Shown here one piece after another: positions 51,001 to 63,268 of a DNA stretch of 64,000 bases. Under the pieces are notes generated by a model that searched no databases, was not told where the DNA came from, and saw only the letters and a program-made list of their open reading frames with translations. Position numbers and translations under genes: made by a program. The stretch's first letter is position 1. Each line of letters starts with the position of its first letter. Source of the DNA: Calliopsis andreniformis. Taxonomy: Eukaryota; Arthropoda; Insecta; Hymenoptera; Andrenidae. The stretch covers positions 930,001 through 994,000 of the forward strand of contig NW_027480548.1 of assembly GCF_051401765.1 (NCBI RefSeq), given 5' to 3'.

Positions 51001-52904
51001 TTGAGGATTGAAAATTGAGGATTGAGGATTGAGGATTGAGGATTGAGGATGAGGGCTGAAGGTTGAGGATTGAGGTTTGATGGCTGAGGACTGAGGATTG
51101 AGGATTGAGAATTGAGGATGGAGGATTGAGGATTGAATATTGAGGATTGGGTATTGAGGATTGAAGAATGAGGTTTGAGGATTGAGGGTTGAGGATTGAA
51201 GATTGAGTATTGAGGATTGAAGACTGACGATTGAGGATTGAGGATTGAGGATTGAGTATTGAGGAATGAGGATTGAAGATTGAATATTGAGGATTGAAGA
51301 TTGAGGATTGAGGTTTTGGGGACTGAGGATTGTGGATTGAGGTTTGAGGACTGAGGACTGAGGATTGAGGATTGAGAATTCAGGATTGAGGATTGAGGAT
51401 TGAAGATTGAGGATTGGGTATTGAGGATTGAAGAATGAGGATTGAGGATTGAGTATTGAGGATTGAGGATTGAAGATTGAGTATTCAGGATTGGAGATTG
51501 ACGGTTGAGGATTGAGGATTGAGTTTCGAGTATTGAGGATTGAGGATTGAAGATTGAGTATTGAGGAATGAAGATTGAGGATTGGGGACTGAGTGTAGAG
51601 GATTGAGGATTGAAGATTGACGATTGGGGACTGAGAGTTGAGGGTCGAGTGATGAGAATTGATGTTTGTGAATAGAGATTTGAAGATTGCAGGTTGAGTA
51701 TTGAGTATTGAAAGCTGTGAATTGATGATATTCTATTGAGGATTGAGGATTGACAACTGACTGTTGACGACTGAGGGCTGCAGATTGAGGATTCAGGATT
51801 GAGGATTGAAGATTGAGGATTGGGGATTGAGGATTGAAGATTGAGGATTCAGGATTGAGGATTCAGAATTGAGGTTTGAGGACTGTGGATTGAGGATTGA
51901 AGATTGTGTATTGAGGTTTGAGGATTGAGGATTGAAGATTGAGGATTGAGGATTGAGGATGAGGGCTGATGGCTGAGGATTGAGGTTTGAGGACTGAGGA
52001 CTTAGGATTGAGGATTGAGAATTGAGGATTGAGGATTGATGATTGAAGATTGAAGATTGGGTATTGAGGATTGAAGAATGAGGATTGAGGATTGAGGATT
52101 GAAGATTGAGTATTGAGGATTGAAGACTGTCGATTGAGGATTGAGGATTGAGGATTGAGTATTGAGGATTGACGATTGAAGTTTGAGTGTTGAGGATTGA
52201 AGATTGAGGGTTGAGGATTGAGGATTGAGGATTGAGGTTTGAGGACTGAGAACTGAGGATTAAGGGTTGAGAATTGAGCATTGAGGATTGAGGATTGAAG
52301 ATTGAGGATTGGGTATTGAGGATTGAAGAATGAGGATTGAGGATTGAGGATTGAGGATTGAGGATTGAGGATTGAAGATTGTTTATTGAGGACTGAGTAC
52401 TGAGGATTGAGGATTGAGAATTGACGATTGAGGATTGAGGATTGAGGATCGAGAATTGAGGATTGAGGATTGAGGATTGAAGATTGAGGATTGGTTATTG
52501 AGGATTGAAAATTGAGGATTGAGGATTGAGGATTGAGGATTGAGGACTGAAGATTGAGTATTGAGGATTGACGACTGACGATTGAGGATTGAGGATTGAG
52601 GATTGAGTATTGAGGATTGAGGATTGAAGCTTGAGTATTGAGGATTGAAGATTGAGGATTGAAGATTGAGTATTGAGGATTGAGGATGAGGGCTGAGGGT
52701 TGAGGATTGAGGTTTGAGGACTGGGGACTGAGGATTGAGGATTGAGAATTCAGGATTGAGGATTGAGGATTGGAGATTGAGGTTTGGGTATTGAGGATTT
52801 AAGAATGAGGATTGAGGATTGAGTATTGAGGATTCAGGATTGAAGATTGAGTATTCAGGATTGGAGATTGACGATTGAGGATTGAGGATTGAGGATCGAG
52901 GATT
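48031..52904 (+). repeat. Mosaic segment with mixed islands
   Basis: Islands: 48753 (d), 49773 (c, with GATGCTT), 50667 (a), 51661 (d). Cassette II at 49123 and 50513. About 51.7-52.9 kb is rich in GATGAGGGCTGAGG cassettes and has no island after 51661 until 53031. A block near 52378 reading GATTGTTTATTGAGG is a variant of the GATTGTGTATT block at 40781 and 48196. Confidence 0.8.
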
Positions 52905-54548
52905 GAGGATAGAGGATTGAATATTGGGTATTGAGGGTTGACGATTGAGGGTTGTGGACTGAGTGTTGAGGATTGAGGATTGAAGGTTGAGGATTGGGGA
53001 CTGAGTGTTGAGGGTTGAGTGATGAGAATTGATGTTTGTGGATAGAGATTTGAAGATTGCAGGTTGAGTATTGAGTATTGAAAGCTGTGAATTGATGATA
53101 TTCTATTGAGGATTGAGGATTGACAACTGATTGTTGAGGACTGAGGGCTGAAGATTGGGGATTCAGGATTGAGGTTTGCGGGCTGAGCATTGAGGATTGA
53201 GGATTAAGGATTGAGGATTGAGGATTGAAGATTGAGGATTGGGTATTGCGGATTGAACATTGACGGTTGAGGATTGAGGATTGAGGATTGAGGATTGAGG
53301 ATTGAAGAATGAATATTGATGATTGAAGATTGAGGATTGCGTATTGAGGATTGAGGATTGAAGTTTGAGTATTGAGGATTGAAGATTGAGGATTGAGGAT
53401 TGAGGATTGAGGATTGAGGGTGAGGGCTGAGGGTTGAGTATTGAGGTTTGAGGACTGAGGACTGAGGATTGAGGACTGAGAATTCAGGATTGAGGATTGA
53501 GGATTGAAGATTGAGGATTGGGTATTGAGGATTGAAGGATGAGGATTGAGGATTGAGGATTGAGGATTGAGTATTCAGGATTGGTTATTGACGATTGAGG
53601 ATTGAGGATTGAGGATCGAGGATTGAGGATAGAGGATTGAAGATTGAGTATTGAGGATTGACGAATGAGGATTGGGGACTGAGTGTTGAGGACTGAGGAT
53701 TGAAGATTGAGGATTGGGGACAGAGCGTTGAGCGTTGAGTGATGAGAATTGATGTTTGTGGATAGAGATTTGAAGATTGCAGGTTGAGTATTGAGTATTG
53801 AAAGCTGTGAATTGATGATATTCTATTGAGAATTAAGGATTGACAACTGATTGTTGAGGACTGAGAGCTGAAGATCGAGGATTCAGGATTGAGGATTCAG
53901 GATTGAGGTTTGAGGGCTGAGGATTGAGGATTGAGGATTGAAGATTGAGGACTGAGGATTGAGGATTGAGGATTGATGATGAGGGCTGAGGGTTGAGGAT
54001 TGAGGTTTGAGGACTGAGGTCTGAGGATTGAGGATTGAGAATTGAGGATTGATGGTTGAGGATTGAAGATTGAGTATTGAGGACTGAGGGCTGAGGATTG
54101 AGGATTGAGGATTGAGAATTGAGGATTGAGGATTGAGGATTGAAGATTGAGGATTGGGTATTGATGATTGAAGATAGAGGATTGAGGATTGAGGATTGAG
54201 GATTGAGGATTGAAGGTTGAGTATTGAGGATTGAAGTCTGACGATTGAGGATTGAGGACTGAGGATTGAGTATTGAGGATTGAAGGCTAACGATTGAGGA
54301 TTGAGGATTGAGGATTGAGGATTGGGGATTGAGTATTGAGGATTGAGGATTGAAGATTGAGTATTGAGGATTGAAGATTGAGGATTGAGGTTTGGTTACT
54401 GAGGATTGAAGGATGAGGGTTGAGGATTGAGGATTGAGGATTAATGATTGAGGATTGAGGATTGAGGATTGAATATTGAGGATTGGGTATCGCGGATTGA
54501 ACATTGAGGATTGAGGATTGAGGATTGAGGATTGAGGTTTGAGGATTG
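52905..54548 (+). repeat. Tandem unit G, copy 1 (1643 bp)
   Basis: Begins at GATAGAGGATTGAATATTGG and holds d-type islands at 53031 and 53751 and a TATCGCG block at 54488. It is followed directly by copy 2. Confidence 0.87.
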
Positions 54549-56268
54549 AGGATAGAGGATTGAATATTGGGTATTGAGGGTTGACGATTGAGGGTTGTGG
54601 ACTGAGTGTTGAGGATTGAGGATTGAAGGTTGAGGATTGGGGACTGAGTGTTGAGGGTTGAGTGATGAGAATTGATGTTTGTGGATAGAGATTTGAAGAT
54701 TGCAGGTTGAGTATTGAGTATTGAAAGCTGTGAATTGATGATATTCTATTGAGGATTGAGGATTGACAACTGATTGTTGAGGACTGAGGGCTGAAGATTG
54801 GGGATTCAGGATTGAGGTTTGCGGGCTGAGCATTGAGGATTGAGGTTTGAGGATTGAGGATTGAGGATTGAAGATTGAGGATTGGGTATTGCGGATTGAA
54901 CATTGACGGTTGAGGATTGAGGATTGAGGATTGAGGATTGAGGATTGAAGAATGAATATTGATGACTGAAGATTGAGGATTGAGGATTGAGGATTGAGGA
55001 TTGAAGATTGAGTATTGAGGATTGAAGGCTGACGATTGAGGATTGAGGATTGAGGATTGCGTATTGAGGATTGAGGATTGAAGTTTGAGTATTGAGGATT
55101 GAAGATTGAGGATTGAGGATTGAGGATTGAGGATTGAGGGTGAGGGCTGAGGGTTGAGTATTGAGGTTTGAGGACTGAGGACTGAGGATTGAGGATTGAG
55201 AATTAAGGATTGAGGATTGAGGATTGAAGATTGAGGATTGGGTATTGAGGATTGAAGGATGAGGATTGAGGATTGAGGATTGAGGATTGAGTATTCAGGA
55301 TTGGAGATTGACGATTGAGGATTGAGGATTGAGGATCGAGGATTGAGGATAGAGGATTGAAGATTGAGTATTGAGGATTGACGATTGAGGATTGGGGACT
55401 GAGTGTTGAGGACTGAGGATTGAAGATTGAGGATTGGGGACAGAGCGTTGAGCGTTGAGTGATGAGAATTGATGTTTGTGGATAGAGATTTGAAGATTGC
55501 AGGTTGAGTATTGAGTATTGAAAGCTGTGAATTGATGATATTCTATTGAGAATTAAGGATTGACAACTGATTGTTGAGGACTGAGAGCTGAAGATCGAGG
55601 ATTCAGGATTGAGGATTCAGGATTGAGGTTTGAGGGCTGAGGATTGAGGATTGAGGATTGAAGATTGAGGACTGAGGATTGAGGATTGAGGATTGATGAT
55701 GAGGGCTGAGGGTTGAGGATTGAGGTTTGAGGACTGAGGTCTGAGGATTGAGGATTGAGAATTGAGGATTGATGGTTGAGGATTGAAGATTGAGTATTGA
55801 GGACTGAGGGCTGAGGATTGAGGATTGAGGATTGAGAATTGAGGATTGAGGATTGAGGATTGAAGATTGAGGATTGGGTATTGATGATTGAAGATAGAGG
55901 ATTGAGGATTGAGGATTGAGGATTGAGGATTGAAGGTTGAGTATTGAGGATTGAAGTCTGACGATTGAGGATTGAGGACTGAGGATTGAGTATTGAGGAT
56001 TGAAGGCTAACGATTGAGGATTGAGGATTGAGGATTGAGGATTGGGGATTGAGTATTGAGGATTGAGGATTGAAGATTGAGTATTGAGGATTGAAGATTG
56101 AGGATTGAGGTTTGGTTACTGAGGATTGAAGGATGAGGGTTGAGGATTGAGGATTGAGGATTAATGATTGAGGATTGAGGATTGAGGATTGAATATTGAG
56201 GATTGGGTATCGCGGATTGAACATTGAGGATTGAGGATTGAGGATTGAGGATTGAGGTTTGAGGATTG
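54549..56268 (+). repeat. Tandem unit G, copy 2 (1720 bp)
   Basis: Repeats copy 1 at offset 1643 (island 54674) and, after a 77 bp gain near 54965-55060, at offset 1720 (island 55471, TATCGCG 56208). The extra 77 bp contains GAAGGCTGACG and is made of ordinary units. It is 11 heptamers long. Confidence 0.87.
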
Positions 56269-59200
56269 AGGATTGAAGATTGAGGATTGGGTATTGAGGA
56301 TTGAACATTGAGGATTGAGGATTGAAGATTGAGGATTCAGGATTGAGGATTCAGAATTGAGGTTTGAGGACTGAGGATCGAGGATTGAGAATTGAGGATT
56401 GAGGATTGAAGATTGAAGATTGAGGATTGGGTATTGAGGATTGAAGATAGAGGATTGAGTATTGAGGATTGAGGATTGAGGATTGAAGATTGAGTATTGA
56501 GGATTGAAGGCTGACGATTGAGGATTGAGGATTGAGGATTGAGTATTGAGGATTGAAGGCTGACGATTGAGGATTGAGGATTGAGGATTCAGGATTGAGG
56601 ATTGAGTATTGAGGACTGAGGATTGAAGATTGAGTATTGAGGATTGAGGATTGAGGATTGAGGATTGAGGATTGAGGATTGAGGATTGAAGATAGAGGAT
56701 TGGGTATTGAGGATTGTACATTGAGGATTGAGGATTGAAGATTGAGGATTCAGGATTGAGGAGTCAGAATTGAGGTTTGAGGACTGAGGATTGAGGATTG
56801 AAGATTGAGTATTGAGGATTGAAGATTGAGTATTGATGATTGAAGTTTGAGGATTGAGGATTGTGGATAGAGGATTGAGGATTGAAGATTGAGTATTGAG
56901 GATTGAAGACTGTCGATTGAGGATTGAGGATTGAGGATTGAGTATTGAGGATTGACGACTGAAGTTTGAGTGCTGAGGATTGAAGATTGAGGATTGAGGA
57001 TTGAGGATTGAGGATTGAGGATTGAGGTTTGAGGACCGAGGACTGAGGATTGAGGGTTGAGAATTGAGCATTGAGGATTGAGGATTGAAGATTGAGGATT
57101 GGGTATTGAGGATTGAAGAATGAGGATTGAGGATTGAGGATTGAGGATTGAGGATTGAAGATTGTGTATTGAGGACTGAGGACTGAGGATTGAGGATTGA
57201 GGATTGAGGATTGAGGATTGAGGATTGAGGATGAGGGCTGAGGGTTGAGGATTGAGGTTTGAGGACTGAGGAATGAGGATTGAGGATTGAGAATTCAGGA
57301 TTGAGGATTGAGGATTGAAGATTGAGGATTGGGTATTGAGGATTGAGGGATGAGGATTGAGGATTGAGGATTGAAGATTGAGGATTGGGTATTGAGGATT
57401 GAAGGATGAGGATTGAGGATTGAGGATTGAGGATTGAGGATTGAGTATTCAGGATTGGAGATTGACGATTGAGGATTGAGGATTGAGGATCGAGGATTGA
57501 GGGTTGAGGATTGAAGATTGAATATTGATGATTGAAGATTGAGTACTGAGAATTGAGGATTGAGGATTGAGGATTGAAGATTGAGGATTCGGTATTGAGT
57601 ATTGAAGAATGAGGATTGAGGATTGAGGATTGAGGATTGAGGATTGAGGAATGCAGATTGAGTATTGAGGATTGAAGATTGAGGATTGAGGATTGAGGAT
57701 TGAGGATTGAGGATTGAGGATAGAGGATTGAGGATTGAGGATTGAAGATTGAGTAATGAGGATTGAAGATTGAGGATTGAGGATTGAGGATTGAGGATTG
57801 AGGATTGAAGATTGTGTATTGAGTATTGAAGATTGAGGGTTGAGAATTATGGATTGAAGATTGAGTATTTGGGACTGAGGATTGAGGATTGAGGATCGAG
57901 GATTGAAGATTGAGGATTGCGGATTGAGGATTGAGGATTGAGGATTGAAGATTGAGGATTGGGGATTGAGGATTGAAGATTAAGTATTCAGGATTGAGGA
58001 TTCAGAATTGAGGTTTGAGGACTGAGGATTGAGGATTGAAGATTGAGTATTGAGGATTGAGGATTGAGGATTGAAGATTGAGGATTGAGGATTGAGGATG
58101 AGGGCTGATGGTTGAGGATTGAGGTTTGAGGACTGGGGACTTAGGATTGAGGATTGAGAATTGAGGATTGAGAATTGATGATTGAAGATTGAAGATTGGG
58201 TATTGAGGATTGAAGAATGAGGATTGAGGATTGAGGATTGAGGATTGGGGATTGAAGATTGAGTATTGAGGATTGAAGACTGACGATTGAGGATTGAGGA
58301 CTGAGGATTGAGGATTGAGGATTGAGGATTGAGGATTGAGGATTGAAGATTGTGTATTGAGTATTGAAGATTGAGGGTTGAGAATTATGGATTGAAGATT
58401 GAGTATTTGGGACTGAGGATTGAGGATTGAGGATCGAGGATTGAAGATTGAGGATTGAGGATTGAGGATTGAGGATTGAGGATTGAAGATTGAGGATTGG
58501 GGATTGAGGATTGAAGATTAAGGATTCAGGATTGAGGATTCAGAATTGAGGTTTGAGGACTGAGGATTGAGGATTGAAGATTGAGTATTGAGGATTGAGG
58601 ATTGAGGATTGAAGATTGAGGATTGAGGATTGAGGATGAGGGCTGATGGTTGAGGATTGAGGTTTGAGGACTGAGGACTTAGGATTGAGGATTGAGAATT
58701 GAGGATTGAGGATTGATGATTGAAGATTGAAGATTGGGTATTGAGGATTGAAGAATGAGGATTGAGGATTGAGGATTGAGGATTGGGGATTGAAGATTGA
58801 GTATTGAGGACTGAAGACTGACGATTGAGGATTGAGGACTGAGGATTGAGGATTGAGGATTGGGGATTGAGGATTGAAGATTGAGTATTGAGGATTGAAG
58901 ACTGTCGATTGAGGATTGAGGATTGAGGATTGAGGATTGAGGATTGAGGTTTGAGGACTGAGGACTGAGGATTGAGGGTTGAGAATTGAGCATTGAGGAT
59001 TGAGGATTGAAAATTGAGCATTGGGTATTGAGGATTGAAGAATGAGGATTGAGGATTGGGGATTGAGGATTGAGGATTGAAGATTGTGTATTGAGGACTG
59101 AGGACTGAGGATTGAGGATTGAGAATTGAGGATCGAGGATTGAGGATTGAGGATCGAGTGTTGAGGATTGAGGATTGAGGATTGAAGTTTGAGGATTGGG

Positions 59201-60429
59201 TATTGAGGACTGAAGATCGAGGATTGAGGATTGAGGATTGAGGATTGAGTATTGAAGATTGAGTATTGAGGATTGAAGACTGACTATTGAGGATTGAGGA
59301 TTGAGGATTGAGGATGAGGGCTGAGGGTTGAGGATTGAGGTTTGAGGACTGAGGACTGAGGATTGAGGGTTGAGAATTCAGGATTGAGGATTGAGGATTG
59401 AAGATTGAGGATTGGGTATTGAGGATTGAAGGATGAGGATTGAGGATTGAGGATTGAAGATTGAGTATTCAGGATTGGAGATTGACGATTGAGGATTGAG
59501 GATTGAGGGTCGAGGCTTGAGGATTGAGGATTGAAGATTGAGTATTGGGTATTGAGGATTGAAGAATGAGGATTGAAAATTGAGGATTGAGGATTCAGAA
59601 TTGAGAATTGAGAATTGAGGATTGAAGATTGAGGATTGGGTATTGAGGATTGAAGAATGAGGATTGAGGATTGAGTATTGAGGACCGAAGATTGAAGATG
59701 GAGTATTGAGGATTGTAGATTGACGATTGAGGATTGAGGATTGAGGATTGAGGACTGAATATTGGGGACAGAGTGTTGAGGGTTGAGTGATGAGAATTGA
59801 TGTTTGTGGATAGAGGTTTGATGATTGCAGATTGAGTATTGGGTATTGAAAACTGTGAATTGAGGATATATTATTGAGTACTGAGGGTTGACAACTGATT
59901 GTTGAGGACTGAGGGCCGAAGATTGAGGATTCAGGATTGAGGATTCAGAATTGAGGTTTGAGGACTGAGGATTGAGGATTGAAGATTGAGTATTGAGGAT
60001 TGAATATTGAGGATTGAGGATTGAGGATTGAGGATTGAGGATTGACGATGAGGGCTGAGGGTTGAGGATTGAGGTTTGAGGACTGAGTACTGAGGGTTGA
60101 GGATTGAGAATTGAGGATTGAGGATTGAGTATTGAAGATTGAGTATTGGGTATTGAGGATTGAAGAATGAGGATTGAGGATTGAGGATTGAGGATTGAGG
60201 ATTGAAGATTGTTTATTGAGGACTGAGGACTGAGGATTGAGGATTGAGAATTGACGATTGAGGATTGAGGATTGAGGATCGAGAATTGAGGATCGAGGAT
60301 TGAGGATTCAGGATTGAGGATTGAGGATTGAAGATTGAGGATTGGGTATTGAGGATTTAAGAATGAGGATTGAGGATTGAGGATTGAGGATGAGGGCTCA
60401 GGGTTGAGGATTGAGGTTTGAGGACTGAG
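56269..60429 (+). repeat. Island-poor mosaic segment
   Basis: Only the intermediate island at 59799 occurs here. About 57811-58290 is repeated at about 58349-58830 (offset 538) and again near 62087 (offset about 3738 from the second). The marker is GAATTATGGATTGAAG followed by GAGTATTTGGG. About 56.75-57.2 kb recurs at 62.83-63.26 kb (offset 6074). About 57.50-57.73 kb recurs at 61.80-62.03 kb (offset about 4298). Confidence 0.8.
59766..59938 (+). repeat. Intermediate island I copy (b/c-like)
   Basis: Anchor at 59799. It has GATAGAGGTTT (between the GATAGAGAT and GATGGAGGT states), GATGATTGCAG, GGGTATT where a-type has GCGTATT, and GAAAACT-GTGAATT as in b. It uniquely reads GATATATTATT where other copies read GATATTCTATT. 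It sits alone in about 4 kb otherwise free of family I islands on its left. Confidence 0.75.
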
Positions 60430-61161
60430 GACTGAGGATTGAGGATTGAGAATTCAGGATTGAGGATTGAGGATTGAAGATTGAGGATTGGGTATTGAGG
60501 ATTTAAGAATGAGGATTGAGGATTGAGTATTGAGGATTCAGGATTGAAGATTGAGTATTCAGGATTGGAGATTGACGATTGAGGATTGAGGATTGAGGAT
60601 CGAGGATTGAGGATAGAGGATTGAATATTGAGTATTGAGGGTTGAAGATTGAGGGTTGGGGACTGAGTGTTGAGGATTGAGGATTGAAGATTGTGGATTG
60701 GGGACTGAGTGTTGAGGGATGAGTGATGAGAATTGATGTTTGTGGATAGAGATGTGAAGATAGCAGGTTGAGTATTGAGTAATGAAAGCTGTGAATTGAT
60801 GATATTCTATTGAGGATTGAGGATTGACAACTGATTGTTGAGGACTGAGGGCTGAAGATTGAGGATTCAGGATTGAGGATTCATGATTGAGGTTTGCGGG
60901 CTGAGGATTGAGGATTGAGGATTGAGGATTGAGGATTGAGGATTGAAGATTGAGGATTGGGTATTGCGGATTAAACATTGACGGTTGAGGATTGAGGATT
61001 GAGGATTGAGGATTGAGGATTGAAGAATGAATATTGATGATTGAAGATTGAGGATTGAGGATTGAGGGTTGTGCATTGAGGACGAGGACTGAGGGTTGAG
61101 TATTGATGTTTGAGGTCTGAGGATTGAGGATTGAGGATTGAGAATTGACGATTGTGGATTG
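60430..61161 (+). repeat. Duplicate I, left copy
   Basis: Matches 63269-64000 at offset 2839, including the d-type island (60735) and cassette II (61105). I saw no difference in the parts compared. Confidence 0.87.
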
Positions 61162-63268
61162 AAGATTGAGGATTGAGGATTGTGTATGAGCGCTGAGGGC
61201 TGAGGATTGAGGTTTGAGGACTGAGGACTGAGGATTGAGGATTGAGGATTGAGGATTGAAGATTGAGCATTGAGGAATGAAGACTGACGATTGAGGACTG
61301 AGGATTGAGGATTGAGGGTTGAGGATTGAGGATTGAGGATTGAGGATTGAGGACCGAGTGTTGAGGATTGAGGATTGAGGATTGAAGTTTGAGGATTGGG
61401 TATTGTGGACTGAAGACCGAGGATTGAGGATTGAGGATTGAGGATTGAGTATTGAAGATCGAGTATTGGGGATTGAAGACTGACTATTGAGGATTGAGGA
61501 TTGAGGATTGAGGATTGCGTATTGAGGATTGAGGATTGAAGTTTGAGTATTGAGGATTGAAGATTGAACATTGAGGATTGAGGATTGAGGATTGAGAATT
61601 GAGGATTGAGGATTGAGGATTGAGGACCGAGTGTTGAGGATTGAGGATTGAGGATTGAAGATTGAGGATTGAAGATTGAGGATTGGGTATTGAGGATTGA
61701 AGGATGAGGATTGAGGATTGAGGATTGAGGATTGAGGATTGAGTATTCAGGATTGGAGATTGACGATTGAGGATTGAGGATTGAGGATCGAGGATTGAGG
61801 ATTGAGGATTGAAGATTGAATATTGATGATTGAAGATTGAGTACTGAGAATTGAGGATTGAGGATTGAGGATTGAAGATTGAGGATTCGGTATTGAGGAT
61901 TGAAGAATGAGGATTGAGGATTGAGGATTGAGGATTGAGGAATGCAGATTGAGTATTGAGGAATAAAGATTGAGGATTGAGGATTGAGGATTGAGGATTG
62001 AGGATTGAGGATAGAGGATTGAGGATTGAGGATTGAAGATTGAGTAATGAGGATTGAAAATTGAGGATTGAGGATTGAGGATTGAAGATTGTGTATCGAG
62101 TATTGAAGATTGAGGGTTGAGAATTATGGATTGAAGATTGAGTATTTGGGACTGAGGATTGAGGATTGAGGATCGAGGATTGAAGATTGAGGATTGAGGA
62201 TTGAGGATTGAGGATTGAGGATTGAAGATTGAGGATTGGGGATTGAGGATTGAAGATTAAGGATTCAGAATTGAGGATTCAGAATTGAGGTTTGAGGACT
62301 GAGGATTGAGGATTGAAGATTGAGTATTGAGGATTGAGGATTGAGGATTGAAGATTGAGGATTGAGGATTGAGGATGAGGGCTGATGGTTGAGGATTGAG
62401 GTTTGAGGACTGAGGACTTAGGATTGAGGATTGAGAATTGAGGATTGAGGATTGATGATTGAAGATTGAAGATTGGGTATTGAGGATTGAAGAATGAGGA
62501 TTGAGGATTGAGGATTGAGGATTGGGGATTGAAGATTGAGTATTGAGGATTGAAGACTGACGATTGAGGATTGAGGACAGAGGATTGAGGATTGAGGATT
62601 GAGGATTGAGGATTGAAGATTGAGTATTGAGGATTGAAGACTGTCGATTGAGGAATGAGGATTGAGGATTGAGTATTGAGGATTGACGACTGAAGTTTGA
62701 GTGTTGAGGATTCAAGATTGAGGATTGAGGATTGAGGATTGAGGATTGAGGTTTGTGGACTGAGGACTGAGGATTGAGGGTTGAGAATTGAGCATTGAGG
62801 ATTGAGGATTGAAGATTGAGGATTCAGGATTGAGGAGTCAGAATTGAGGTTTGAGGACTGAGGATTGAGGATTGAAGATTGAGTATTGAGGATTGAAGAT
62901 TGAGTATTGATGATTGAAGTTTGAGGATTGAGGATTGTGGATAGAGGATTGAGGATTGAAGATTGAGTATTGAGGATTGAAGACTGTCGATTGAGGATTG
63001 AGGATTGAGGATTGAGTATTGAGGATTGACGACTGAAGTTTGAGTGCTGAGGATTGAAGATTGAGGATTGAGGATTGAGGATTGAGGATTGAGGATTGAG
63101 GTTTGAGGACCGAGGACTGAGGATTGAGGGTTGAGAATTGAGCATTGAGGATTGAGGATTGAAGATTGAGGATTGGGTATTGAGGATTGAAGAATGAGGA
63201 TTGAGGATTGAGGATTGAGGATTGAGGATTGAAGATTGTGTATTGAGGACTGAGGACTGAGGATTGAG
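61162..63268 (+). repeat. Mosaic spacer between I copies
   Basis: No island. Contains a second appearance of the 57.5 kb, 58.3 kb and 56.8 kb blocks, in that order, at 61.80, 62.09 and 62.83 kb. GACCGAGTGTTGAGG motifs occur near 61351 and 61624. Confidence 0.8.

Larger units (their letters stand above)
30935..56225 (+). repeat. TATCGCG cassette
   Basis: A short block containing GGGTATCGCGGATTGAAC, followed by ATTGAGG. TATCG positions: 32245, 32706, 35180, 36123, 36884, 39030, 40231, 43688, 45982, 46743, 54488, 56208. Variants: TATGGCGG at 30946 and 42389, TTCGCGG at 50371. A related TATTGCGG form occurs near 24013, 28235, 48980, 53247, 54890, 60964 and 63803. It holds two adjacent CpG sites, rare in an array whose unit has no C. 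On the minus strand its AACATT gives an ATG, which is where many long open frames begin. Confidence 0.83.
3100..62440 (+). repeat. GATGAGGGCTGAGG cassette (phase-slip spacer)
   Basis: A frequent block of about 80 bp: a 6-bp GAGGAT, then GAGGGCT, GAGGGTT, GAGGATT, GAGGTTT, one or two GAGGACT, then GAGGATT units and GAGAATT. Example starts: 3108, 10358, 19880, 34622, 39421, 52685, 58635, 62374; there are many more. It marks the middle of the interval between islands in much of the window. The 6-bp unit makes island-to-island distances depart from multiples of 7. Confidence 0.82.
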
